DNA of 10,416 nt from Candidatus Thorarchaeota archaeon (GCA_016840965.1 JAEORI010000230.1:1-10416), one strand, 5' to 3'; numbered from the stretch's first letter, positions 1-6,596 are shown. The notes: generated from the sequence alone by a model not told the origin. Numbers and translations are program-made.

Positions 1-312
1 ATATCGTCTTGAAAGAGGTAGGAAGAAGGCTCCCTGAAACAACCCACCAAGCAACCTAGCAAATGTGAGGGTTTTCCCGAATGAGTTGACGCTCACAGTA
101 AAGACTGTGGGTGTAAAGCCAATTGTGATGATAGGAGTCCCGGAGAGCAATGCACCCACAATGTGTCCTATCTCATGCAGAACACCGCTTGCTAGATAGA
201 GGAATGCATACAGGATAATCAAGAAAAAGTACTCACTCTTTGATGGTCCACTGCTGAGTAATTCTTCCTCACTTTCCCATACTTGACGAAACGCAGCCCA
301 TTTCTCCTTCAT
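1..312 (-). CDS. M50-like membrane zinc metalloprotease, 3' end cut by window edge
   Basis: The first 104 residues are visible; the rest lies beyond the left edge. A short soluble N-terminus (residues 1-27) is followed by a hydrophobic helix (about 28-45) running straight into HEIGH at residues 46-50. This is the HExxH zinc site inside or next to a membrane helix, typical of intramembrane site-2-type (M50) proteases and related membrane metalloproteases. A second hydrophobic stretch begins around residue 84 (ARLLGG...). The catalytic glutamate would be E47, with H46 and H50 binding zinc; the third ligand is not in view. The ATG at 312 is chosen because an in-frame TGA lies six codons upstream. 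The ribosome site is weak. Family assignment rests on the motif and its membrane context, and the substrate is unknown. Confidence 0.72.
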   Translation of the reverse strand, partial: MKEKWAAFRQVWESEEELLSSGPSKSEYFFLIILYAFLYLASGVLHEIGHIVGALLSGTPIITIGFTPTVFTVSVNSFGKTLTFARLLGGLFQGAFFLPLSRRY

Positions 313-328
313 TTGTACATCATCTCAA

Positions 329-415
329 TCAGTAACTCTGCTGCCAGATGGTTGAAAAAACCAGTAGCAAAATCAGCCATCCTAACCAAGATTCCATCTC
401 CTGACTGTCTGACAT
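329..415 (-). CDS. candidate 28-residue single-helix membrane micro-protein
   Basis: An ATG ORF encodes a short acidic head (residues 1-9), a hydrophobic helix (about 10-24, WLGWLILLLVFSTIW) and a short polar tail. It ends 16 bases before the start of the M50-like gene on the same strand, so it could be co-transcribed. A GTGATCT element 5' of the ATG loosely resembles an archaeal ribosome site. The ORF is short enough to be chance, and no homologue is recognised. Confidence 0.22.
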   Translation of the reverse strand: MSDSQEMESWLGWLILLLVFSTIWQQSY

Positions 416-533
416 GCTACTAGATCACTTTCATCTGAGTCAACTTGAATTTTAGACGCGTCATCAATACTGGTCACTAGCTTCGAAAAATTAGACATCC
501 GTATCGAATTTCCTGCTGTATTGTAATTCAAAT

Positions 534-1478
534 TCATGCAACTCGTTTATACCAAAGATGTCTATATCGTTCACGAAACTTGTGCTTGGCATACAAACCA
601 ACTGCAGCTTGATTAGCACTATGAACAACAAGCTCAGCTACTCTATAACCACTCTGGAATGCACGATTCAAGATTTCAACTAGAAGCGCTCGTCCGTAAC
701 CTTTTCGTCTATATTTGGGAAGAATCCCTAATCCTTGGATTTGTAGGGTTTTACTCTGGTTGGTGCTACCATTGTTATTGGCTGACCATCCTGAACCTAT
801 TCCAACAGGTCTGTCATTGACTTCACACAATAACAACAATCTTGGGTCGAAGTTAATGTGTTTGACTTGTGATTTTAACATCTTCACCGTGACTAAACCA
901 GAATCGTAACTGTCTCGGTAGATCTCATTATGAAGTCGTTCCCAAGTCTTCAACTCTTTTTTAGGATTTAACAATCTGAATCTCAACTCATCGGATCGAA
1001 CTTCAGATTCTAATGGTGCATCATATTCCAATCTCATCTTCACCCATGAGAAATCATATTTGAAATCGTGAAATTCAGCAAATGATATCGCATCGGTGCG
1101 AAAACTTGGTATTCGACACTCAAAGATGATCGACCCTCTTTTCTTCCCTGTTTCTAAGAGATGTTCCAGAACCATTGAGCCAATACCTCTATTTTGATAA
1201 TCAGGGTGTACTTGGACCATTACTCTAGATCGATGTACTGGATTCTTTTCAGAAAATATAGTGCCAGCGGCAACGAGTATTCCTTTAGAGTTTTGAACCA
1301 ACACAACGTCTCGCCCAACCTCGACACTTGGAGGTGAGAATGACGAACGGAAATAGTTTCCAGATACTTCCACATGGTCTGGATTATCAAGCGAGTCAAT
1401 CGCGTTATATAAAGCCGCGTAGTCCTCAAACATGGTATCTTTTCCCGGTTCTAGCATATATGTATTCGAAGTCTTCAT
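534..1478 (-). CDS. Tandem-domain GNAT family N-acetyltransferase
   Basis: This 314-residue protein has two GNAT folds in series, each expected to bind acetyl-CoA. The first (about residues 10-150) has the pyrophosphate-loop motif QNRGIG at 95-100, after the strand VMVQVHP. The second (about 165-312) has RRKGYG at 257-262, after LGILPKY, and the usual C-terminal element with N289, A291 and Y296 (ANQAAVGLYAKHKF). Two-domain GNATs include mycothiol-synthase-like (MshD) enzymes, but the acceptor substrate cannot be inferred here. Both acetyl-CoA loops look intact, so neither half is clearly degenerate. The ATG at 1478 lies 3 bases after the stop of the CARF-like regulator, which implies co-transcription and probably translational coupling. 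It may be that regulator's effector or a co-regulated modification enzyme; that is inference. Confidence 0.85.
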   Translation of the reverse strand: MKTSNTYMLEPGKDTMFEDYAALYNAIDSLDNPDHVEVSGNYFRSSFSPPSVEVGRDVVLVQNSKGILVAAGTIFSEKNPVHRSRVMVQVHPDYQNRGIGSMVLEHLLETGKKRGSIIFECRIPSFRTDAISFAEFHDFKYDFSWVKMRLEYDAPLESEVRSDELRFRLLNPKKELKTWERLHNEIYRDSYDSGLVTVKMLKSQVKHINFDPRLLLLCEVNDRPVGIGSGWSANNNGSTNQSKTLQIQGLGILPKYRRKGYGRALLVEILNRAFQSGYRVAELVVHSANQAAVGLYAKHKFRERYRHLWYKRVA

Positions 1479-1481
1479 TTT

Positions 1482-2168
1482 TCATCCCGTCATCTGAATT
1501 TTGTCCGTCATTGGCAGTGAATACGAGTTCCAAATGCGTCTCTTCCTGATTTGTTTATGATGCAGAACTGCACGGCCAAGCTCTGTTATGCTTACATGCT
1601 TGCATCGCGACATCCGTGATCTTGTCACATGACCTGCTACCTCTAGATCTCGAAGATGTCGCGACAATCCCGACTGTAGAATCCCTGTTTCTCCAGCAAC
1701 TTCTTTCTGATGTACAGGCTTTTCGCATCCCTCAAGATAGCTGAGTATCTCTCGTTTCTGATAAGAAAGATTGACGAGTTCAGACGGCCAGATTTCGGAA
1801 ATGTTGAAAATCTCGCCACTCTGAACGTAGATTATAGACGCCTTTATTATTGCAGCGCAGATACACGCCGCCAAAGTCATTATACAGCTATCAGTCGATA
1901 TACTGATTTCAATATCATACTGATCAAGTTTTTGAGAATCTAGTGCATTTAGAGATGAAGATAGAATATTGGTGAAATCGTCTGGAATGACATTTACTGA
2001 TACAATACTAATCCCAAAATCTGAGTATTTATTGATGAGCTTATTTACTGCCTCTTCGTGCATTAAATCATAGATGATTATAAGCTCATCAATACACCTC
2101 CTTACAGTCAAATGTTCGATATCCTTTGAATTTCCAAAAAATGCAACGTGAATTGTTGGTTTTGCCAT
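1482..2168 (-). CDS. CARF-like sensor fused to winged-helix DNA-binding domain (Csa3/HFX_2341-type regulator)
   Basis: This protein has 228 residues. Residues 1-118 show the alternating strand/helix pattern of a CARF Rossmann-like domain: strand THVAFF-like (5-11), helix (16-30), strand IIIYDLMH (30-37), helix (38-50), strand (53-60), and the characteristic strand-loop-helix at 86-110 (EISISTDSCIM...), followed by strand ASIIYVQ. Residues 133-205 form a MarR/ArsR-like winged helix, with recognition helix near 162-177 (LQSGLSRHLRDLEVAG) and a basic wing. This order matches archaeal Csa3 and HFX_2341/DUF6293 regulators. The loop at 90-95 has STDSC where CARF proteins often have a glycine pair, so ligand choice may differ. 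The ATG at 2168 has GGAG upstream. No CRISPR locus is nearby. A basic tail (206-212) follows the winged helix. Confidence 0.68.
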   Translation of the reverse strand: MAKPTIHVAFFGNSKDIEHLTVRRCIDELIIIYDLMHEEAVNKLINKYSDFGISIVSVNVIPDDFTNILSSSLNALDSQKLDQYDIEISISTDSCIMTLAACICAAIIKASIIYVQSGEIFNISEIWPSELVNLSYQKREILSYLEGCEKPVHQKEVAGETGILQSGLSRHLRDLEVAGHVTRSRMSRCKHVSITELGRAVLHHKQIRKRRIWNSYSLPMTDKIQMTG

Positions 2169-2200
2169 TGCTTATGAACTCCAATGAGAGTACTGGACTC

Positions 2201-2359
2201 TTATCTTGGTAGCTGAAGCAATCTATACTCCATAAAACCAGAGTGGATTGCTTGATTTGATGGGAGGGGTCTGGAGGTTTTCCAAACCCCTGGGACTCCC
2301 ACCTCATACAGGTCTTTCGTTACAATTCTTCCCCCGGTCTGGGTTTTTCTCGGTCCCAT
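2201..2359 (-). CDS. candidate leaderless 52-codon micro-ORF upstream of CARF regulator
   Basis: An ATG at 2359 opens a 52-residue frame (MGPRKTQTGGRIVTK...) ending in TAA at 2201-2203, 32 bases before the CARF regulator. The ATG lies about 24 bases downstream of the centre of a strong TATA box (2379-2386), the spacing expected for a leaderless archaeal mRNA. The deduced protein is basic and rich in G and P, with no recognised domain. The same stretch folds into a strong RNA hairpin, so a non-coding structured leader is an equally good explanation. Confidence 0.28.
   Translation of the reverse strand: MGPRKTQTGGRIVTKDLYEVGVPGVWKTSRPLPSNQAIHSGFMEYRLLQLPR
2259..2357 (-). ncRNA. candidate structured RNA leader or small RNA
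   Basis: Read as minus-strand RNA, GGUGGGA (2303-2297) pairs with UCCCAUC (2265-2259). After a bulge GUCCCA (2296-2291), GGGGUUUGG (2290-2282) pairs with CCAGACCCC (2274-2266), closing a 7-base loop. Two pairs are G-U wobbles that become A-C mismatches if the plus strand is the RNA, which favours minus-strand transcription. The bulge GUCCC can also pair with GGGAC at 2357-2353, right at the predicted RNA 5' end, giving a possible pseudoknot. No U-run terminator follows, so this is more likely a 5' leader of the CARF-GNAT unit than a free small RNA. It matches no RNA family I know. Confidence 0.35.
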
Positions 2360-2376
2360 GGAATAGCTTGAATTCT

Positions 2377-2387
2377 TAGTATATAAG
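2377..2387 (-). promoter_or_regulatory. TATA box for the leader/CARF-GNAT unit
   Basis: The minus strand reads GCTTATATACT, a near-ideal archaeal TATA box. Its centre is about 24-28 bases before the GGGAC/ATG region at 2353-2359. This is the best promoter-like element in the window and would give a transcript covering the structured island, the CARF regulator and the GNAT gene. Confidence 0.5.
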
Positions 2388-2523
2388 CTGTTGACAGGGC
2401 GAAGAAACCCACGTTTTAGTTGAAAATAATGCTCTCTCCACAGGTTCAGACAGTTGAAATGGTAGCAAAATTTTAGACTTTATAATTTTTTAAAAAATCA
2501 TGTTACTATAGATGAGAGCTTGT

Positions 2524-4197
2524 TTAGTATTGAATTCTGAACGATTCGGAGAGTTCAGATTGCGTATCTACTGTTTTTGAAACGATGTTATCGCACTCTT
2601 CTTTTAATTTACTCAACCAAGTTGCTATATCTTCTTTCTGAGCCCACCATCTCTGATGATCAACATCCCAAAATTGTCCTGGAAATTCCCAATGTCCCCA
2701 GATAGCACTACTAAGAGGCGATATCGTAACTGGCCATTTCAATAGCCTAAGCGCATCCATCATTCTGGTTGAGCCGCCCAACGGAAGTTCAGCAACCATA
2801 AGCAATTGCCTGTTGTTCTCATAACGCAAGAATACTCTTGGAAGTTCTCTGGACCATGCATCTAGAAGACTTGCAGTCTTCTCATCTGTAGCTCTAAGTG
2901 CGACTCTCTCAACTAAACCAATATTATACACAGCCCAGTTTCTTCGAATCAAGCCCTCTTTTTTGAGTTTCTGAAGTCGGTCTAAGAGTTTGTTCTGTCC
3001 AATTGAGAGATCTCTCCTTAGTACTCGTGTTGATACTCTTCCTTGTCTTATGAGTTCAAGTATATCAATATCAACAGAATCGAGGTAGTGATTGGTAATC
3101 TGTGCTGGGTAATCGATTTGTTCAATAAGCTGATCGATTGACTCCTCTCTAATTCTATGACCCCAGCCTTGCATAGCAATCCACGGTATTTCCCAAGTGT
3201 GGGTTCTTGTATTATAATGATAAAACGAGTTCGAAATACCCACTGAGAAAGTTTCTGAAATATCGCTAGCTATACCATAGTTCTCTAGAATAGAACTCAT
3301 CTGTTTCAAAGAACGGACATTTTCTGAATTATCAGGCACAGCTAATCGTGCCATGGACTGCCAGGGTCCATTGAGGATTGCTCTTAATTCATACAGAAAA
3401 GGACATTTTGTGAGGAGTGAGTTCGAGTCACTCCATGACGGACCTGCGAGAAGAACATGAAATGTCTTTATTCCAATTTGAGAAAAGGGAACAGTTGTGT
3501 GTTCCATGAGGACATATTTTCGTTTTAGGCGATTAATCTTGGTACACACCCATGACTCACTTAGTCCAATAACCTCTGAAACCTGCTGATATGATGCGTC
3601 TGGATTCTTCATCACTGCATCCACTATCTTCAAATCTGCATGACTTAACGGCACCTCAATATTTTGGACTCTATGCGTCATATATTCAACATATTGTGTG
3701 AAATCCAAAGACTTGCCATATCGTAACATACACACAAACTCATGAACAAGCAAGTCCAATTCTTTATCTCCACCAAGTGTGTTTATCCAAGTCATGAGTT
3801 CGAATGAATTGTATACAAGATTTGCTTGAACTCGTATTGAAGGAAATGTTTTCCATAAAGATGTCCATTTGTTTCTATCAGCTTTTTTCAAACATTGTCT
3901 TGAAAATTCATATGCAAGGTCTCGCTTCGCTTCCAAACATATGTTGTTGGGTAGTGATTTTGATAGACATTCTCTGAAGATTACGCCTTTCAACGGAATC
4001 CTATCATCTAAAACCTCATCTGTAACCTGAAATTCCCTACTATTGACATCATAACTCCCTCCTTTTTGCAGACAGTCCAACTTTCCTACTTTCCCGATGG
4101 AAATAGGCTCCTGTGGAGTCTCAAGTTGAAAACGGTCTGTTATAATTTTAGAACATGCTCGCCACATGTCTAAAATTTGAGAGGTTATGAATTTCAT
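2524..4197 (-). CDS. Large regulator with two Lrp/AsnC-like winged-helix modules
   Basis: Starting at the ATG at 4197, the protein has 557 residues. The first 180 match no domain I recognise and are mostly helical in pattern. Residues about 185-232 form an Lrp-type helix-turn-helix (DLKIVDAVMKNPDAS...SESWVCTKINRLKRK), followed by a region ending near 340 that could be a sensor domain. A second Lrp-like helix-turn-helix lies at about 373-422 (DSVDIDILELIRQGR...LDRLQKLKKEGLIRR), followed by another sensor-like region to about 500 and a Trp-rich tail (about 498-528). It is therefore an internal duplication of the one-module Lrp/AsnC plan and probably a soluble transcription factor. A longer version from TTG at 4266 (580 residues) is possible. 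I prefer the ATG because GAGG lies 7 bases upstream of it. Ligand and targets are unknown. Confidence 0.72.
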   Translation of the reverse strand: MKFITSQILDMWRACSKIITDRFQLETPQEPISIGKVGKLDCLQKGGSYDVNSREFQVTDEVLDDRIPLKGVIFRECLSKSLPNNICLEAKRDLAYEFSRQCLKKADRNKWTSLWKTFPSIRVQANLVYNSFELMTWINTLGGDKELDLLVHEFVCMLRYGKSLDFTQYVEYMTHRVQNIEVPLSHADLKIVDAVMKNPDASYQQVSEVIGLSESWVCTKINRLKRKYVLMEHTTVPFSQIGIKTFHVLLAGPSWSDSNSLLTKCPFLYELRAILNGPWQSMARLAVPDNSENVRSLKQMSSILENYGIASDISETFSVGISNSFYHYNTRTHTWEIPWIAMQGWGHRIREESIDQLIEQIDYPAQITNHYLDSVDIDILELIRQGRVSTRVLRRDLSIGQNKLLDRLQKLKKEGLIRRNWAVYNIGLVERVALRATDEKTASLLDAWSRELPRVFLRYENNRQLLMVAELPLGGSTRMMDALRLLKWPVTISPLSSAIWGHWEFPGQFWDVDHQRWWAQKEDIATWLSKLKEECDNIVSKTVDTQSELSESFRIQY

Positions 4198-4313
4198 TAG
4201 GTGCCCTCTAGAAAAACTGACTTTAAGAGCTTCTGTTGTATAGATTGAAGACCTATGCCCACTCAATTACAGCGTTCTCATTATCAAAAACATGCATTCT
4301 TTCGCAATAGTTG

Positions 4314-4320
4314 TTTTATA
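4314..4320 (-). promoter_or_regulatory. TATA box for the double Lrp-like regulator
   Basis: The minus strand reads CTATAAAACAA. A transcript would start near 4290-4294, leaving about 25 bases to the TTG at 4266 or about 95 bases to the preferred ATG at 4197. If the TTG were used, no ribosome site precedes it. Confidence 0.4.
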
Positions 4321-4702
4321 GGAAGCAACTTTCAAAGCAGTTTAGAAATTTCACTGTTTAAATTTGAATATTAGCAGGTCTCTTTTTTTCCTGATAAAAA
4401 TGAATTCGCCTCCTAAAGACCCCCCGGAACCGTGGTAGCAATCAACTCGGTGTAAATCAGAAGATTCAAGGCCTATTGTAATTATAGGATGGAGAAGATC
4501 AAATTCTGGTTGAGTTTATTTGTTACTTGAGCGTTTGAATCCCTTTATTATCAGACTGGGAAACCAAACAGAATTGTTCTTCTTCTCCTAATTTTCATAC
4601 TATTTGATTTGGACTTTAAACATTGGAAAAAAGAAAATGCATGATATAGTTAATCACCATTTGATGCTAATGCATTACATTTCAAGCTCTAATAAGTGTC
4701 CA

Positions 4703-4708
4703 TTTATA
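4703..4708 (+). promoter_or_regulatory. TATA box for the small winged-helix gene
   Basis: CATTTATAGT contains TTTATA. A transcript start near 4730 would give a leader of about 70 bases before the ATG at 4800. Spacing and sequence fit an archaeal promoter, but alternatives in this A+T-rich region are not excluded. Confidence 0.35.
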
Positions 4709-4799
4709 GTAGAGTAAAGTTGTTACTGTAGCTTCACAGTCACACATGCTTAAATCATATTTTGGTTAGAAAATCATCAAAGAGATTGAAGTGATTATT

Positions 4800-5045
4800 A
4801 TGGAACCAATTATGGATATTAGATCCGAATCAAGATCAAACAAACTGACGAAGAGCCAAGAGATGGTCCTTACAATTTTAAGATCTAATGGCAAAGATGG
4901 TGTGACTCCAAAGCAATTATTGGATGAAGTTCCATTCGCTCCCAGAACTGTTAGATATGCGCTCAGGAAACTTCTCAAGAAGAGGTTAATTAAACGATAT
5001 CCGTGCCTTCAAGATATGCGTCAACACGTGTATGTTCCAATTTAG
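4800..5045 (+). CDS. Small winged-helix DNA-binding protein (MarR/ArsR-like)
   Basis: This 81-residue protein is almost entirely one winged helix. It has helix 1 (about 15-29, KLTKSQEMVLTILRSNG), the turn and recognition helices (VTPKQLLDEVPFAPRTVRYALRKLLKKRL, about 35-63) and a C-terminal wing with C69, R74 and H76 (PCLQDMRQHVYVP). Such stand-alone single-domain regulators are common in archaea and probably dimerise on DNA. There is no sensor domain, so control may come through partner proteins or abundance. The ATG at 4800 is preferred because GTGAT lies 4 bases upstream; a GTG at 4791 in the same frame would add three residues. It converges on the TrmB-MEDS gene with only 10 bases between the two stops. 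Confidence 0.78.
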   Translation: MEPIMDIRSESRSNKLTKSQEMVLTILRSNGKDGVTPKQLLDEVPFAPRTVRYALRKLLKKRLIKRYPCLQDMRQHVYVPI

Positions 5046-5055
5046 AAAAACCATT

Positions 5056-6471
5056 CTAACTCGCACGAATCTCAATCTTTCCCACGTTATTATCCTTCCC
5101 TGCAAAGAGAACCTTCCCGTGAGCTTTCACAAGTTCCGAGTAGATGTCAATTGGGTTTTCAACACTTGTCAATGCATCTGAATTATAGGCGCAAATCGCG
5201 ATCATTGGGATATCCAGAACAGTATGAAGTGCTTGTTCATAATCAATTAGTTCCTCTACTAGGTCGTGCTCAATAAAACAACTCATTTCACCTGTAACAC
5301 GCATCCCACTGAATCCTTTAGACATGGCATCATCATAGGATTTTCCCCATACCTCCATAACTGAATCGAGAGTGAAAATGCCATCTTTGATGTACATTTC
5401 AGTGTAGGGTAAAATCTTTAGAGCTTCACGGTTTTCGTATTTTTCAACTTCAATTCCAAATTCGTTCATAGCCTCTCTAATCTCATCTGGAGTTTCTTCG
5501 GAACATACGTAGATTGCAGCCTCCCCTTTCGCAAGACCCTTTTGAAGGTATGAAAATAATGTGTTGTGCTTTGCTTCATTTGACTCGTAAATGAGAATCG
5601 CATGGTCTCTCGGTTTCAGCTGCTTAAGAATCCTCATTAGTTTCGCATCAGATGTTACTTCGAGGTTTCTCCAATCAACAGACTCTCTAAGAAGTTTATC
5701 AAAATCTTTCTGAACAATTCCAACCAGACTGGGATCGTCAGTCCAAAGACACCTGCCATTAGGTATCGACCTTCTTGCTGAGGTTGTGATTAGAGCCTGA
5801 TTTTCATCAAACAGGATATAGTTGCTATGCAAGTCATCAAAATAGCGGATATCAAATGAATCCTCAGGAACATGTTTTTTCAAGGCATCTGGAATGAGAC
5901 TCATATTGTCAGGGTATTCAGTAATGATTCTGATTTCGATGTTTCTTTTCGATGCTGTCAGCAGTTCTTCAGCAAATGTGAGAACAAACCGAAATGAATT
6001 TTCAAAAGTATCCACATAATTAATAGACCTAGTCGATTTTTTAATCAGAAACATGATTCTCTTTTCGATAGCATCTTTTTCAGAAATTAAGGTAAAATGT
6101 GACTTATCCTCATTGGCTTTTGGTTCTATGGGTTCCTTCTGAAATAGATTAAGCAACTCGCTTTTTTTAGCTATTAACTTTCGAAGTTCTCTGTTTACGT
6201 CCTCCTCTTTCCGAGTAATAAGTATGGAGAGGGCATCCTCAATTGGCAATGCTCTTACCTTGCTTGGTCTCCCAAGAACGCGTTCTATCAAGCCAGCTCT
6301 TTCAAGTTTTGGCAGTGTTCTATATACTTCCTCGCGACGTATTTTTGCGGTCTTTGCGATAGCACTAGCGGTTGTAAGCCCTTGTTTATGCACTGAAATA
6401 TAGACCTTGGCTTCATATGGTGTAAGACCAAATTCAGACAATAACTTTGCACTATTTTCTAGATCTATCAA
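5056..6471 (-). CDS. TrmB-family transcriptional regulator with C-terminal MEDS sensor domain
   Basis: The protein has 471 residues. Residues 8-75 form the TrmB winged helix (LSEFGLTPYEAKVYISV, then IRREEVYRTLPKLERAGLIE). Residues about 85-112 look like a coiled-coil dimerisation helix. Residues 123-270 resemble the phospholipase-D-like middle domain found in TrmB proteins. Residues about 285-435 match the MEDS domain (methanogen/methylotroph DcmR sensory): DHAILIYES at 289-297, AAIYVCSEETPDEI, RVTGEMSCF (391-399) and PMIAICAYN (422-430). TrmB proteins usually sense sugars, whereas MEDS is thought to sense hydrocarbon-like or redox-related signals, so this protein may combine two inputs. The start is TTG at 6471, directly after an in-frame TAA; no ATG exists near the conserved N-terminus. 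TATA-like elements lie at 6501-6510 and 6535-6546 (minus). Confidence 0.85.
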   Translation of the reverse strand: MIDLENSAKLLSEFGLTPYEAKVYISVHKQGLTTASAIAKTAKIRREEVYRTLPKLERAGLIERVLGRPSKVRALPIEDALSILITRKEEDVNRELRKLIAKKSELLNLFQKEPIEPKANEDKSHFTLISEKDAIEKRIMFLIKKSTRSINYVDTFENSFRFVLTFAEELLTASKRNIEIRIITEYPDNMSLIPDALKKHVPEDSFDIRYFDDLHSNYILFDENQALITTSARRSIPNGRCLWTDDPSLVGIVQKDFDKLLRESVDWRNLEVTSDAKLMRILKQLKPRDHAILIYESNEAKHNTLFSYLQKGLAKGEAAIYVCSEETPDEIREAMNEFGIEVEKYENREALKILPYTEMYIKDGIFTLDSVMEVWGKSYDDAMSKGFSGMRVTGEMSCFIEHDLVEELIDYEQALHTVLDIPMIAICAYNSDALTSVENPIDIYSELVKAHGKVLFAGKDNNVGKIEIRAS

Positions 6472-6580
6472 TTATCAGTTCCCAGCTTATAATGTAAGTA
6501 GTCTTAAATTACCAATTTCCGTATTTGAGAATATTGTTTTAAAAAATGGAGGCTTTATGAAACAATTTTCTCATTTAAGT

Positions 6581-6596
6581 TGTAAAGCACTTTACA
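6581..6596. promoter_or_regulatory. 7-base-arm inverted repeat, possible operator
   Basis: TGTAAAG-CA-CTTTACA is a perfect inverted repeat with a 2-base spacer. It overlaps the PRC-barrel stop codon and lies about 110 bases upstream of the TrmB-MEDS start. Its symmetry fits a dimeric regulator site. No T-run follows, so it is not a convincing terminator. Confidence 0.35.

Larger units (their letters stand above)
2169..2523. other. Intergenic region with G+C-rich island, 355 bases
   Basis: The half nearest 2524 is A+T-rich and lies downstream of the large Lrp-like regulator; it includes a T/A-rich run at 2477-2496 that may help end that transcript. The half from about 2259 to 2360 is conspicuously G+C-rich and holds the hairpin described separately. 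A second weak A+T element (2231-2239) and a GGAG ribosome site precede the CARF regulator start. Confidence 0.6.
4198..4799. other. Long divergent intergenic region with candidate promoters and ATGCAT repeats
   Basis: This region separates the minus-strand double Lrp regulator from the plus-strand small winged-helix gene. It is A+T-rich except for a C/G-rich patch at about 4408-4435. It holds outward TATA boxes on both sides (4314-4320 minus, 4703-4708 plus) and three ATGCAT palindromes (4292-4297, 4637-4642, 4670-4675). Apart from a possible N-terminal extension of the Lrp regulator (to 4266), no gene is convincing here. Confidence 0.6.

Noticed and set aside
1482..2168. CRISPR locus suggested by the Csa3-like regulator
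   Set aside because: No cas gene and no regularly spaced repeats are seen anywhere in the window.
2260..2379. Plus-strand 39-codon ORF across the G+C-rich island
   Set aside because: It is antisense to the predicted transcript, has no promoter or ribosome site on the plus strand, and its arms follow from the hairpin symmetry.
3229..3240. GTTCGA-type words resembling a tRNA T-loop
   Set aside because: They lie inside a coding gene and no cloverleaf arms surround them.
4400..4438. 12-residue proline-rich ORF (MNSPPKDPPEPW) in the divergent region
   Set aside because: It is far too short to support as coding, with no ribosome site or partner gene.
4408..4448. Second G+C-rich patch, resembling the first island in ACCGAG and CCGGGGG on the minus strand
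   Set aside because: Shared words are short, spacing differs and no comparable hairpin could be drawn.
5041..5060. Possible bidirectional terminator between the convergent winged-helix and TrmB-MEDS genes
   Set aside because: Only 10 bases separate the stops and no convincing stem or T-run is present.
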